From positions 6,200,001 through 6,264,000 of the forward strand of contig NZ_JAFQ01000004.1 of the NCBI RefSeq assembly GCF_000526215.1: DNA of 64,000 bases. The letters are read 5' to 3'. The position numbers were made by a program, and so were the translations under genes. The stretch is from Nocardia sp. BMG51109 (GTDB lineage Bacteria; Actinomycetota; Actinomycetes; Mycobacteriales; Mycobacteriaceae). The stretch's first letter is position 1. Each line of letters starts with the position of its first letter. Shown piece by piece: positions 29,035-37,400 of this stretch. The notes beneath the pieces are model-generated. The model searched no databases. It worked only from the letters and a program-made list of their open reading frames with translations, and was not told the DNA's origin.

Positions 29035-29451
29035 CTACTGCGGCGGGGCGACTCCCTTGTCGTCGGACGCATCGCGCGCGGTCTCGGTTACCTCGAGCTT
29101 AGCGAGTGCATCCCGGAGAGCGGCAGCCTCATCCTTTCCGACCTGTTCGACGAAGTGCACGAGGGCGGCGCGGCGGCTGCCGACCTCGTCGGCCTGCTGC
29201 AGGGCGTCGACCATCAGGCTGGCGACGAGCTCGTCGCGGGTGTGTACGGGGGCATACCGATGGGCCCGGTCGTCGCGCTGCTGCACGACCAGGTCCTTCT
29301 TGGCCAGCCGCTGCAGCACGGTCATCACCGTGGTGTACGCGAGTTCGCGGTGCGCCGCGAGGGCCTCGTGGACCTGCCGGACCGTCTGTGGTTCATCGGC
29401 CGACCACAACTGGTCCATGACCGCTTTCTCGAGTTCACCAAGACCTGCCAT
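29035..29451 (-). CDS. blaI: BlaI/MecI/CopY-family repressor (Rv1846c-like)
   Basis: A 138-residue winged-helix repressor. The N-terminal DNA-binding domain is well matched (LGELEKAVMDQLWSADEPQTVRQVHEAL, LAYTTVMTVLQRLAKKDLV), and a C-terminal dimerisation and cleavage region follows (residues 75-120). In M. tuberculosis the orthologue BlaI represses blaC, its own operon with Rv1845c, and genes of respiration. An operator-like site lies 35 bp upstream. It is first in a two-gene unit with the M56 peptidase and the positional equivalent of Rv1846c. Confidence 0.93.
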   Translation of the reverse strand: MAGLGELEKAVMDQLWSADEPQTVRQVHEALAAHRELAYTTVMTVLQRLAKKDLVVQQRDDRAHRYAPVHTRDELVASLMVDALQQADEVGSRRAALVHFVEQVGKDEAAALRDALAKLEVTETARDASDDKGVAPPQ

Positions 29452-29485
29452 CCCACAAGTTTACGGAGGCAACGACACAAATGCG

Positions 29486-29502
29486 TACTACATCTCGTCG
29501 TA
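29486..29502. promoter_or_regulatory. Candidate BlaI operator
   Basis: TACTACATCTCGTCGTA is a partial palindrome (TACTACA, TCT, CGTCGTA) resembling the TACA/TGTA-type sites bound by BlaI/MecI proteins. It lies 35 bp upstream of the blaI ATG and fits autoregulation. The assignment is by position and resemblance only. Confidence 0.6.
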
Positions 29503-29528
29503 ACCGGCCGGTAGCCGTGTGGGATTTT

Positions 29529-30371
29529 TCATAGCGTCGAAGTGTCCTGGTCGGGACCGCCGACGGTGCCCACGACGTGGCGGGTGCCGATCGGCACGAT
29601 CATCGGGCGCCCGGACACCGGGTCGTCGAGCACGGTTGCCGACAGCCCGAACACCTCGAGCAACAGTTCGGCATCGATGATGTCGGCGGGCGCACCCTGC
29701 GCGACGATCCGCCCGTTGCTCATGACGACGAGCCGGTCGCTGTAGCGGATGGCGAGATTCAGGTCGTGCAGCACCATGACGACGGTGCGGCCCAGATCGT
29801 GATGCAGCCGGTCGACCAGGTCCAGCACCTCGAGCGAATGGGCCAGATCGAGGAAGGTGGTCGGCTCGTCGAGCAGCAGGATGTCGGTGCCCTGTGCGAG
29901 CGCCATGGAGATCCAGGCGCGCTGGCGCTGACCGCCGGACAGCTCGTCGAGGGTGCGGTCGGCCAGGTCGGCGATGCCGGTCTGGGCCAGCGCCTCGGCC
30001 ACCTCGGTCTCGTCGTCGGCCGACCACTGGCGCAGCCAGGACTGATGCGGGTGCCGGCCGCGCGCGACGAGATCGGCGACGGTCAGGCCCTCCGGCGCGA
30101 CGGGGGACTGCGGCAGCATGCCGACGATCCGTGCCACGTCGCGGGACTTGAGGGTGGCGATCGCCTTGCCGTCCAACAGGACCCGCCCCGCCCGCGGGCG
30201 CAGCAGCCGGCCCAGCGCGCGCAGCAGCGTGGACTTGCCGCAGCCGTTGGGTCCGATGACGGTGGTGACCACCCCGGTCTCGATGTCCAGCGACAGGCCG
30301 TCGATGACGGCGCGCCCGCCGTAGCCGAGGCTGAGATCGTCGGCGAGGAGGCGGTGCGGGGTGGCGGTCAT
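29529..30371 (-). CDS. Iron-siderophore ABC transporter ATP-binding protein
   Basis: A 280-residue ABC ATPase of the FepC/FhuC type: Walker A GPNGCGKST, Q loop MLPQSPVAPEG, signature LSGGQRQRAW, Walker B ILLLDEPTTFLD, and the switch His in VLHDLNLA. It energises ferric-siderophore or haem import. The ATG overlaps the stop of the upstream permease by four bases. Last gene of a three-gene minus-strand unit controlled by an IdeR box. No substrate-binding lipoprotein is encoded in the unit, so one must act from elsewhere. Confidence 0.93.
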   Translation of the reverse strand: MTATPHRLLADDLSLGYGGRAVIDGLSLDIETGVVTTVIGPNGCGKSTLLRALGRLLRPRAGRVLLDGKAIATLKSRDVARIVGMLPQSPVAPEGLTVADLVARGRHPHQSWLRQWSADDETEVAEALAQTGIADLADRTLDELSGGQRQRAWISMALAQGTDILLLDEPTTFLDLAHSLEVLDLVDRLHHDLGRTVVMVLHDLNLAIRYSDRLVVMSNGRIVAQGAPADIIDAELLLEVFGLSATVLDDPVSGRPMIVPIGTRHVVGTVGGPDQDTSTL

Positions 30372-31459
30372 GAGAGGGTCGCCTTCCGGTTCGTGCGCAC
30401 GAGCAACAACAGCAGGAACGGACCGCCGAGGGCGGCGGTGACGATGCCGACCGGCAGGTCGACGGGCACCACGGTACGCGCGATCACGTCGGCGCCGACC
30501 ACGATGAGCGCGCCGACCAGCGCCGATCCGAACACCGGCTCGCCGGGCGCGCGCAGCAGCCGCCGCGCGATCTGGGGCGCCAGCAGCCCGACGAAGGCGA
30601 CCGGGCCGACGGCCGCGGTGGCCAGCGCGGCGGCGACGACGGCGGCGCCGAGCAGCAGGGCCTGCTGCGCCTGCAGGCGCACGCCCAGCGCCCGGCTGGT
30701 GTCGCTGCCGAAGCGCAGGGCGGCGAGGGTGCGCGTCGAGCCGACGGTGACGGCGAGTACCAGGACGAGGCCGATCCCCGCGGTGACGGCGCGGGTGCCG
30801 TCGGCGCCGTCGAGCGAACCCGTCAGCCACAGCTGCGAGCGGGTGGCGTCGGTCAGGGTGGCCCGGGTCAGCAGCCAGCTCACCCCCGACAGCAACAATC
30901 CGTTGACGCCGATCCCGATGAGTACCAACCGCATTCCGGTCGGGCCCGACGCCCCGTCGCGGGTGCGCTTCCAGGCGAGCAGATAGATCGCCACCGCGGT
31001 GAGCAGCCCGCCGCACAGCGCGGCGAGCGGCACGCCGAGGCCGAGGGCCGCGCCGGCGCCGGTGGCCGCCCCGGTGCTCGTGACCGTGGCGACGGCGGCG
31101 AAGCTCGCGCCGGAGGTGATGCCGAGCAGGTCCGGACTGGCCAGCGGATTGTGCAGGATCGACTGGGTGACCGCGCCCGCCAGTCCCAGTGCCGCGCCGG
31201 CGATCACGGCGGTCACCGCGCGCGGCAACCGCGACTCCAGGACGATGAACCGCTGCGCCCGCGTGCCGCCGCCGGTGAGCACGTCCAGCACCCGCCCGAG
31301 CGGAATCCGGTACTCCCCGATGGCGATATCGAGCGCGAACAGGCCGAACGTGGCGATCGCGAGTCCGATCACGGTGAGCAGCACCGAGATTCGCAGCACG
31401 GACGAGAACGGGCCGAGGCGCACCGCGGGCCGCACCCGCGACAGTGTCGGAATGCTCAC
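30368..31459 (-). CDS. FecCD-family iron transporter permease (second)
   Basis: A 363-residue permease of the FecCD/BtuC family with about 9-10 membrane helices. Typical motifs: LPRAVTAVIAGAALGLAGAVTQSILHNPLASPDLLGI near residue 80, and LGVPLAALCGGLL, GPVAFVGLLAPQIAR, DVIARTVVPVDLPVGIVTAALGGPFLLLLL towards the C-terminus. The start is a GTG that overlaps the stop of the first permease (GTGA). It forms a heterodimer with the upstream permease. Substrate is inferred as ferric siderophore from the IdeR box. Confidence 0.92.
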   Translation of the reverse strand: MSIPTLSRVRPAVRLGPFSSVLRISVLLTVIGLAIATFGLFALDIAIGEYRIPLGRVLDVLTGGGTRAQRFIVLESRLPRAVTAVIAGAALGLAGAVTQSILHNPLASPDLLGITSGASFAAVATVTSTGAATGAGAALGLGVPLAALCGGLLTAVAIYLLAWKRTRDGASGPTGMRLVLIGIGVNGLLLSGVSWLLTRATLTDATRSQLWLTGSLDGADGTRAVTAGIGLVLVLAVTVGSTRTLAALRFGSDTSRALGVRLQAQQALLLGAAVVAAALATAAVGPVAFVGLLAPQIARRLLRAPGEPVFGSALVGALIVVGADVIARTVVPVDLPVGIVTAALGGPFLLLLLVRTNRKATLS

Positions 31460-32493
31460 AGCCCCACCGCCTTCCGGCGCCGGACGAACCAGATGAAGCA
31501 GGGCGCCCCGACCGCCGCGAGCACGATACCGGTCTGCAGTTCGCCGGGGCGGGCGACGAGGCGGCCGACGATGTCGGCCAGCAGGAGCAGCAGCGCGCCC
31601 AGCAGGCCCGAATAGGGCAGCAGCCAGCGGTGATCCGGGCCGGTGAACAATCGCGCCAGATGCGGGACGACCAGTCCGAGGAACGAGATCGGGCCGACCG
31701 CTGCGGTGGCCGCGCCGGTGAGCAGGACGACCGCGGCCAGTCCGAGCGCCCGGTTGCGGCCCACGTTCACCCCGAGCCCGCGCGCCACGTCCTCGCCGAG
31801 GCCGAGCGCGTTGAGCCCGGGCGCGGCCAGCAGCGCGAGCACCGTGCCGAGCGCGAGGAACGGCAGCACCTGCACCAGCACGTTCGCGTCGTGCCCGGCG
31901 ACGGTGCCGACCACCCAGTATCGATAGGTGTCCAGCGCCGCCGGATCCAGCAGCACGACGGCGTTCGTCAGGGCCTGCAGCAGCGCGGTGACCGCGGCGC
32001 CGGCCAGCACCAGGCCCAGCGGGCTCGCCGTGCCGCCGCCGGCCGAGGACGCGGCGAACACCACCACCCCGGCGATCAGGGCGCCCGCGAACGCGAACCA
32101 GATGTACTGCTCGGGCCGGGTCAGCGCGAACAGATGAATGGACAGCGCGGCCAGGAACGCCGCCCCGGCATTGAGGCCGAGCAGTCCGGCGTCGGCGAGC
32201 GGGTTGCGGGTGTAACCCTGGATGAGCGCGCCGGCGATGCCGAGCGCCAGCCCGGTGATCAGCGCGAGACCCGTCCGGGGCAGCCGCAGCTCGCGCACGA
32301 TCTGGTCTTCGGGGGTCACCGCCGGGCAGCTCAGCGGCCATCCGCCCGGACAGGTGAGCGCGTGGTAGACGGTATCGAGCGACAGTGACCTGGCGCCCAC
32401 GGCGATCCCGGCCGCGACGGCGACCAGCAGCAGCATCGTCAGGATCAGCAAACCTGCGACGCGATGCCGAGTGAGGGTGACTGCGGCGGGCAC
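31456..32493 (-). CDS. FecCD-family iron transporter permease (first)
   Basis: A 345-residue FecCD-type permease: LRLPRTGLALITGLALGIAGALIQGYTRNPLADAGLLGLNAG, then LGLGEDVARGLGVNVGRNR, GPISFLGLVVPHLARLFTGPDHRWLLPYSGLLGA and ARPGELQTGIVLAAVGAPCFIWF. Nine or ten membrane helices. A hydrophilic loop with two cysteines (CPGGWPLSCP, residues 48-57) follows the first helix, facing outside; this is unusual but seen in some nocardial copies. GTG start with an AGGAG about 12 bases upstream. First gene of the importer unit, about 45 bp from the IdeR box. Confidence 0.92.
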   Translation of the reverse strand: MPAAVTLTRHRVAGLLILTMLLLVAVAAGIAVGARSLSLDTVYHALTCPGGWPLSCPAVTPEDQIVRELRLPRTGLALITGLALGIAGALIQGYTRNPLADAGLLGLNAGAAFLAALSIHLFALTRPEQYIWFAFAGALIAGVVVFAASSAGGGTASPLGLVLAGAAVTALLQALTNAVVLLDPAALDTYRYWVVGTVAGHDANVLVQVLPFLALGTVLALLAAPGLNALGLGEDVARGLGVNVGRNRALGLAAVVLLTGAATAAVGPISFLGLVVPHLARLFTGPDHRWLLPYSGLLGALLLLLADIVGRLVARPGELQTGIVLAAVGAPCFIWFVRRRKAVGL

Positions 32494-32538
32494 GGCGACG
32501 AATAACTCCTGACGTGACGGGATCCATTGCTCCGTAAG

Positions 32539-32557
32539 TCTGGTAAGCCTAACCTAT
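32539..32557. promoter_or_regulatory. IdeR iron box between importer and FhuF-like gene
   Basis: On the minus strand it reads ATAGGTTAGGCTTACCAGA, matching the IdeR/DtxR consensus TTAGGTTAGSCTAACCTAA at 15 of 19 positions. It lies between two divergent starts (32493 and 32641) and so can repress both when iron is abundant. Confidence 0.88.
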
Positions 32558-32640
32558 CTTTCATTCAGGCTCCGTGTTGCCGGGTCGATGCGGAATGGCT
32601 CGACCGACGAGGAAGTTTGCCCGACCGACTAGGAGGTTCG

Positions 32641-33348
32641 ATGTCCGAACCGATGACCGCCAGTGCGGCGCGCCGATCCGACGAGGCGTTCGGATATGCC
32701 TGTGCCCGGTTGCGCGCCCTGCAGCCGGAACATCCGCGGGTGTACGCCGTGGCAGCGATGGCGGACCAGACCCGGCGTCGGTGGTGGCGACTGGTCGACG
32801 GTGTGCGCGAGGGGCGGGTGGAGGTGATGTACCGGCGGCACGCGGCGGAGATGAGTAGCGCCGAGATCGCCGCGGAGGTGGTGGCCACGGCGCTGATTCA
32901 CGCCGTCGTCGGCCGGGTGGTGGCGCTGTTCGTGGCGGAGGGCCGGGCCTGGGATCCGGGTCTGGAGAACCTGTGGGTGCACAGCGACAACGACGGCGGC
33001 GTGGACTGGGCGGGCCTGTCCGACACCACGATCCGGGTGATCGACGGCGACCGGCTGGCGGGGCGGCCCGGCGTGGTGGCGCTGCCGTGCGAGCGCGCGA
33101 TGTCGGTGTGGCTGGCGCACCGTTGCGAGGCGGCGCTGATGCTGGTGCAGCGCAGCATGTCCCGGTGTTCGGGTCTGAGTGCGCGGCGGTTCTGGGTGCT
33201 GGTGGCCGAGTCGATCACCGGCGCGGCGACCTATGTGCCGGATCTGGCGCGCGCGTCCTCGACCGTCGGCGCCGAGCGCGGGCAGGCGCTGCTGGCCGCG
33301 ATGGAGGAACGCGGCATGCCGGTCCGTCGCGCTTGCTTAGTTAGGTAA
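32641..33348 (+). CDS. FhuF-like protein lacking the Fe-S tail
   Basis: A 235-residue protein divergent from the iron importer and sharing its IdeR box. Its organisation resembles siderophore-iron reductases of the FhuF type: a helical N-terminal half (EVVATALIHAVVGRVVALFVAEGRAW), a WVHSDNDGG strand, and a helical C-terminal half (FWVLVAESITGAATYVPDLAR). FhuF proteins end with a CC...C...C motif that holds a [2Fe-2S] cluster. Here the protein stops at RRACLVR, exactly where the Cys motif would begin, so reductase activity is doubtful. The missing tail coincides with an IdeR box and promoter for a small RNA. Strong AGGAGG ribosome binding site. Family assignment tentative. Confidence 0.5.
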   Translation: MSEPMTASAARRSDEAFGYACARLRALQPEHPRVYAVAAMADQTRRRWWRLVDGVREGRVEVMYRRHAAEMSSAEIAAEVVATALIHAVVGRVVALFVAEGRAWDPGLENLWVHSDNDGGVDWAGLSDTTIRVIDGDRLAGRPGVVALPCERAMSVWLAHRCEAALMLVQRSMSRCSGLSARRFWVLVAESITGAATYVPDLARASSTVGAERGQALLAAMEERGMPVRRACLVR

Positions 33349-33362
33349 GCCTGCCCTACACT
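33333..33362 (+). promoter_or_regulatory. IdeR-boxed promoter of putative MrsI sRNA
   Basis: A -35-like TTGCTT (33333-33338), 18-bp spacer and -10-like TACACT (33357-33362) surround and overlap TTAGGTAAGCCTGCCCTAC (33341-33359), an IdeR box matching the consensus at most positions. The box also contains the last codon and the stop of the FhuF-like gene. Predicted start of transcription near 33369. Repressed by IdeR-iron and induced by iron starvation. Confidence 0.75.
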
Positions 33363-33368
33363 GAAAAT

Positions 33369-33465
33369 CGGCGTTCGGATCGGCGAGAGTCCCGAGGGCT
33401 GCGGTCGACCCCCGATCCTGTGCCCGCGGCGGGCCCCACGAAACCACGTGGGGCCCGCCGCTTTT
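33369..33465 (+). ncRNA. mrsI: Putative iron-regulated small RNA, MrsI orthologue
   Basis: About 97 nt from a predicted start downstream of an IdeR-boxed promoter to the end of a strong terminator. Structure seen: a 7-bp stem (GGAUCGG 33377-33383 with CCGAUCC 33412-33418) enclosing an unstructured-looking loop with GAGAGUCCCGAGGG, then a 15-bp terminator hairpin. There is no open frame with a ribosome binding site. In M. tuberculosis the iron-sparing sRNA MrsI (ncRv11846), IdeR-regulated and about 100 nt, lies between blaI (Rv1846c) and the Rv1847 thioesterase gene. Here the RNA lies between the same two flanking genes, with the iron importer inserted on the blaI side. It probably represses mRNAs of iron-containing proteins during iron starvation. 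Identity by position, regulation and size, not by sequence comparison. Confidence 0.72.
33426..33465 (+). terminator. Intrinsic terminator of the small RNA
   Basis: A perfect 15-bp stem (33426-33440 with 33447-33461), loop AAACCA, followed by TTTT. It ends the predicted small RNA. Confidence 0.9.
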
Positions 33466-33544
33466 CGTCACCGCCGGTCGTCCGGGGAACCAGGCCGGGA
33501 TACCCGCGAACGGAGTGGTGTCCGCCCTGTGTAAATGTTTTCCT

Positions 33545-33988
33545 ATGACCCAGCGCGACCAGTCACTCTCGATGGCGAATATGACACCCGAGCTCATGAC
33601 TCGGCTCAGCGAAGGGCACTTCACCGACCTGATCGGCCTGAAGTACACCGAACTCGGGCCCGACCGGGTGGCCGGGGAGTGGGTGGTGTCGCCGCAGCAG
33701 CACCAGCCCGCCGGCATCGTCAACGGCGGCGTGCACTGCACCGTGATCGAGACGCTGGCCAGCGTGGGCGGCAGCGTCTGGTTCGGCGAACGCGGCACGG
33801 TCGTCGGGGTCAACAACAACACCGACTTCCTGCGGCCGGTGCGCGCGGGCACGCTGCGGGGCGTGGCGACCCCGATCCACCGCGGCCGGACGCAGCAGCT
33901 GTGGCAGGTGGTGATCACCGACGAGCAGGACCGGATGGTCGCGCGCGGGCAGGTGCGGTTGCACAACCTGCAGTCTGTCCAGGACTGA
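33545..33988 (+). CDS. PaaI-type hotdog thioesterase (Rv1847-like)
   Basis: A 147-residue single-domain hotdog thioesterase of the PaaI/YbaW type: [24 protein letters not shown], then the active-site helix [23 protein letters not shown], then [24 protein letters not shown]. It hydrolyses acyl-CoA thioesters. The orthologue of M. tuberculosis Rv1847 stands next to the urease genes there too. The ATG at 33545 has no ribosome binding site but a -10-like TAAATG lies 7 bp upstream, so the mRNA is probably leaderless. An internal ATG (33572) is possible. Confidence 0.88.
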   Translation: MTQRDQSLSMANMTPELMTRLSEGHFTDLIGLKYTELGPDRVAGEWVVSPQQHQPAGIVNGGVHCTVIETLASVGGSVWFGERGTVVGVNNNTDFLRPVRAGTLRGVATPIHRGRTQQLWQVVITDEQDRMVARGQVRLHNLQSVQD

Positions 33989-34208
33989 CTCCGCCGGGTC
34001 GGCCGGATCCGGTCGACCGGGTATCCGGATACGTCGCGCGGCACGTCCGGCGTGCCCGTGTCAGAATGTCGCGCACCGCACCCGCGGTCCGGATCGTTGT
34101 CCGGGCGGCGTACGGATCACCCGGACGACGAGGAGGTCGCCGGGATCGTCCGGGCCGAGTAACCGGTCGCCCGGGGCGCACCACCCGCCGATTCGCCGAG
34201 GAGCACGA

Positions 34209-34511
34209 ATGCGATTGTCGCCGCATGAGCAGGAACGGCTGATGCTCAGCTACGCGGCCGAGCTGGCCCGCCGCCGCCGGGACCGCGGGCTGAAGCTCAA
34301 CCACCCCGAGGCGGTGGCGATCATCACCGACCACGTGCTCGAGGGCGCCCGCGACGGCCGCACCGTGGCCGAGCTGATGGCATCGGGCCGCGCGGTGCTC
34401 GCGCGCGACGACGTCATGGACGGCGTGCCGGAGATGATCCACGACGTCCAGGTGGAGGCCACCTTCCCGGACGGCACCAAGCTCGTGACCGTGCACCACC
34501 CGATCGGCTGA
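34209..34511 (+). CDS. ureA: Urease gamma subunit
   Basis: A 100-residue UreA with the complete family pattern: [80 protein letters not shown]. It is the small structural subunit of nickel urease, which hydrolyses urea to ammonia and carbamate. GAGGAG ribosome binding site. First gene of ureABC, with ureB 28 bp downstream. Confidence 0.97.
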   Translation: MRLSPHEQERLMLSYAAELARRRRDRGLKLNHPEAVAIITDHVLEGARDGRTVAELMASGRAVLARDDVMDGVPEMIHDVQVEATFPDGTKLVTVHHPIG

Positions 34512-34539
34512 GGTGATCATGACGGAGGTGGGGCGACCC

Positions 34540-34917
34540 ATGACAGAGCAGGACACCGCGGGAGTGGTGCCGGGCGAGATCCTGCACCACGACGTGCCCG
34601 TCGAGATCAACGCGGGTGCCGAGCGCATCGAACTCGACGTGGTCAACACCGGCGACCGTCCGGTCCAGGTCGGCAGCCACGTGCACTTTCCGCAGGCCAA
34701 CGCGGCGCTGGAATTCGATCGCGAGGCCGCGCACGGCCATCGCCTCGACATCCCCGCCGGCACCGCCGTGCGCTTCGAACCGGGCTTGGGACAGCGGGTC
34801 TCGCTGGTTCCGCTGGGCGGCGCCCGGGAGGTGCACGGCATCAGCCTGAACGCTCCGGGGCAGCTGGACGCGTTCTCCGAATCGACCGAACGCGCAATCC
34901 TGGACGGAAATCTATGA
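34540..34917 (+). CDS. ureB: Urease beta subunit
   Basis: A 125-residue Ure[52 protein letters not shown] and the C-terminal [22 protein letters not shown]. The start is the ATG at 34540, with GGAGGTGGGG about 11 nt upstream. The frame also opens at GTG 34513 and ATG 34519, which would add up to 9 residues. Its stop overlaps the ureC ATG by four bases. Structural subunit; no catalytic residues. Confidence 0.95.
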   Translation: MTEQDTAGVVPGEILHHDVPVEINAGAERIELDVVNTGDRPVQVGSHVHFPQANAALEFDREAAHGHRLDIPAGTAVRFEPGLGQRVSLVPLGGAREVHGISLNAPGQLDAFSESTERAILDGNL

Positions 34918-36635
34918 GCGAGCTGACCCGTGCCCGGTACGCGGAACTGTTCGGGCCGACCACCGGCGACCGGATCCGCCTGGCGGACACCGGCCTGCTG
35001 ATCGAGATCACCGAGGACCGCAGCGGCGGACCGGGTTCGGCGGGCGACGAGGCCGTCTTCGGCGGCGGCAAGGTGCTGCGCGAGTCCATGGGCCAGTCGC
35101 GGGCCACCCGCGCGGAGGGCACTCCCGACACCGTCATCACCGGCGTGGTGATCGTCGACCACTGGGGAATCATCAAGGCCGACATCGGTATCCGGGACGG
35201 CCGCATCTGCGGCATCGGCAAGGCCGGTAATCCGGACATCATGGACGGCGTGCACCCGGACCTGGTGGTGGGCGCGTCGACGGAGATCATCGCGGGCAAC
35301 GGGCGCATCGTCACCGCCGGCGCCATCGACTGCCACGTGCACTTCATCTGCCCGCAGCTGCTCGAGGAGGCGCTCGGCGCCGGCATCACCACCATGGTCG
35401 GCGGCGGCACCGGACCCGCCGAGGGCAGCAAGGCCACCACCGTCTCGCCGGGCTCCTGGCATCTGGGCCGGATGCTGGAGGCCACCGACGGCTGGCCGGT
35501 GAACATCCTGCTGCTGGGCAAGGGCAATACCGTGCGGCACGAATCGCTGTGGGAGCAGTTGCGCGGCGGCGCGGGCGGTTTCAAGCTGCACGAGGACTGG
35601 GGCACCACCCCGGCGGCCATCGATGCCGCGCTCACCGTCGCCGACGCGGCGGGGGTGCAGGTGGCGCTGCACTCGGACACGCTGAACGAGGCCGGCTTCG
35701 TGGAGGACACCCTCGCCGCGATCGCCGGCCGGGCCATCCACTCGTATCACACCGAGGGGGCCGGTGGCGGCCACGCGCCGGACATCATCACGGTCGCGGC
35801 CCACCCCAACGTGATGCCGAGCTCCACCAACCCGACCCGGCCGCACACCGTGAACACCCTCGACGAGCATCTGGACATGCTCATGGTGTGCCATCACCTG
35901 AACCCGGCGATTCCGGAGGATCTGGCGTTCGCCGAGAGCCGGATCCGGCCGTCCACCATCGCCGCCGAGGATCTGCTGCACGACCTGGGCGCGATCTCGA
36001 TGATCGGCAGCGATTCACAGGCGATGGGGCGGATCGGGGAGGTGGTGATGCGCACCTGGCAGACCGCGCACATGATGAAGCGCCGCCGCGGCGCGCTGCC
36101 GGGCGACGGTGCCGCCGACAATCTGCGGGTGCGCCGCTACGTCGCGAAGTACACCATCTGCCCGGCCGTGACGCACGGTCTCGACCACGAGATCGGCTCG
36201 GTGGAGGTCGGCAAGCTGGCCGATCTGGTGCTGTGGGAACCCGCCTTCTTCGGGGTGCGGCCGCATGCGGTGCTCAAGGGCGGCACGATCGCGTGGGCGG
36301 CGATGGGCGACGCCAACGCCTCGATCCCGACCCCGCAGCCGGTGCTGCCGCGGCCGATGTTCGGTGCCGCGCCGGCGGTGACCGCGGGCACCTCGCTGCA
36401 CTTCGTCTCGGAGCAGGCGGTGGAGGCGGGCCTGGCCGAGCGGTTGCGGGTGAACCGGAAGCTGGTGCCGGTGGCCGATGTGCGCAAGCGCGGTAAATCC
36501 GATCTGCCGCACAACGACGCGATGCCGCGCATCGAGGTCGATCCGGACACCTTCACCGTGCGCGTCGACGGCGAGGTGTGGGCCGAGGACCCGGCCACCG
36601 AACTGCCCATGGCACAACGGTATTTCCTGTTCTGA
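34914..36635 (+). CDS. ureC: Urease alpha subunit (catalytic)
   Basis: A 573-residue catalytic subunit. Nickel ligands are visible: CHVHF (two His), [10 protein letters not shown] with the Lys that becomes carbamylated and its His, [19 protein letters not shown], and the Asp in [12 protein letters not shown]. The active-site flap Cys is in MVCHHLNP. Length matches the family. It overlaps ureB by four bases. The usual accessory genes ureF/G/D do not follow here; they are about 7.7 kb downstream. Confidence 0.98.
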   Translation: MSELTRARYAELFGPTTGDRIRLADTGLLIEITEDRSGGPGSAGDEAVFGGGKVLRESMGQSRATRAEGTPDTVITGVVIVDHWGIIKADIGIRDGRICGIGKAGNPDIMDGVHPDLVVGASTEIIAGNGRIVTAGAIDCHVHFICPQLLEEALGAGITTMVGGGTGPAEGSKATTVSPGSWHLGRMLEATDGWPVNILLLGKGNTVRHESLWEQLRGGAGGFKLHEDWGTTPAAIDAALTVADAAGVQVALHSDTLNEAGFVEDTLAAIAGRAIHSYHTEGAGGGHAPDIITVAAHPNVMPSSTNPTRPHTVNTLDEHLDMLMVCHHLNPAIPEDLAFAESRIRPSTIAAEDLLHDLGAISMIGSDSQAMGRIGEVVMRTWQTAHMMKRRRGALPGDGAADNLRVRRYVAKYTICPAVTHGLDHEIGSVEVGKLADLVLWEPAFFGVRPHAVLKGGTIAWAAMGDANASIPTPQPVLPRPMFGAAPAVTAGTSLHFVSEQAVEAGLAERLRVNRKLVPVADVRKRGKSDLPHNDAMPRIEVDPDTFTVRVDGEVWAEDPATELPMAQRYFLF

Positions 36636-36709
36636 GCCCCTGCCCGGTGCGACCGTCGGCGATGGAGAGGTCATAAATCCCGTGGCGCCGCGGTGGTGAC
36701 TGTGTTGTC

Positions 36710-37348
36710 ATGGCGCGCATGACACTCGGCGCCGTCGTCGGATTCGCGGTGATCGCTCTGCTCGGCGTGATGACGCCGGGCCTGGACACCATGCTGGTGC
36801 TGCGCAATGCGGTGCTCGGCGGCCGGGGCCGAGGCATCGCGGCCCTGCTGGGGGTCACGTGCGGCTGCCTGGTCTGGGGCACGGCGAGCGTGGCGGGTCT
36901 GACGGCCATGCTGACCGCGTCGCATCTGGCCTATCAGGTGGTGCGGATCCTGGGTGCCGCGTATCTGCTCTGGCTCGGCGGTTCGGCGCTGTGGAAGAGC
37001 CTGCGGCGCAACCGGTCCGGGACGCGGGAGGACGCGGAGGTGGCGGCGTCGCCGAGCCGCTGGACGGCGTTCCGCGCGGGCATGCTGACCAATCTGCTCA
37101 ACCTCAAGGTCGGCGTGTTCTATATGAGTCTGCTGCCGCAGTTCCTGCCGGCCGGCGCGCCGGTCCGGGGTGCGTTGCTGGTGGCGATTCACGTTGCCTG
37201 CGGCCTGGTGTGGCTCGGCGGCCTGGTGTGGGTGGCGGCCCGGGCGCGTCGGCTGCTGACCCGCGACGCGGTGCGGCGGTGGCTGGACCGGGTGACCGCC
37301 ACCGTGCTGATCGGGCTGGGTGTCAAGCTCGCGGTCGAGGGGACATGA
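36710..37348 (+). CDS. LysE/RhtB-family amino-acid exporter
   Basis: A 212-residue membrane protein with six predicted helices and the LysE-family signature (MTPGLDTMLVLRNAVLGGRGRGIAALLGVTCGCLVWG; AYLLWLGGSALWKS; FRAGMLTNLLNLKVGVFYMSLLPQFLP). It likely exports amino acids or derivatives. Start at ATG 36710 or 36719. First gene of the block between ureABC and ureFGD, 75 bp after ureC and possibly still in the urease transcript. Confidence 0.88.
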   Translation: MARMTLGAVVGFAVIALLGVMTPGLDTMLVLRNAVLGGRGRGIAALLGVTCGCLVWGTASVAGLTAMLTASHLAYQVVRILGAAYLLWLGGSALWKSLRRNRSGTREDAEVAASPSRWTAFRAGMLTNLLNLKVGVFYMSLLPQFLPAGAPVRGALLVAIHVACGLVWLGGLVWVAARARRLLTRDAVRRWLDRVTATVLIGLGVKLAVEGT

Positions 37349-37400
37349 TCACACCGGCGGGGCGGGCCGCGGCCGCGATCGCGGTGGCAGACTGCTCGGT

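Noticed and set aside
29529..32493. Haem or vitamin B12 importer
   Set aside because: FecCD/BtuC permeases look alike, but the IdeR box favours an iron substrate; no cobalamin riboswitch is present upstream.
33361..33465. Leader or attenuator of the thioesterase gene
   Set aside because: A strong terminator ends it about 80 bp before the thioesterase, which has its own leaderless-type promoter; no leader peptide was found.
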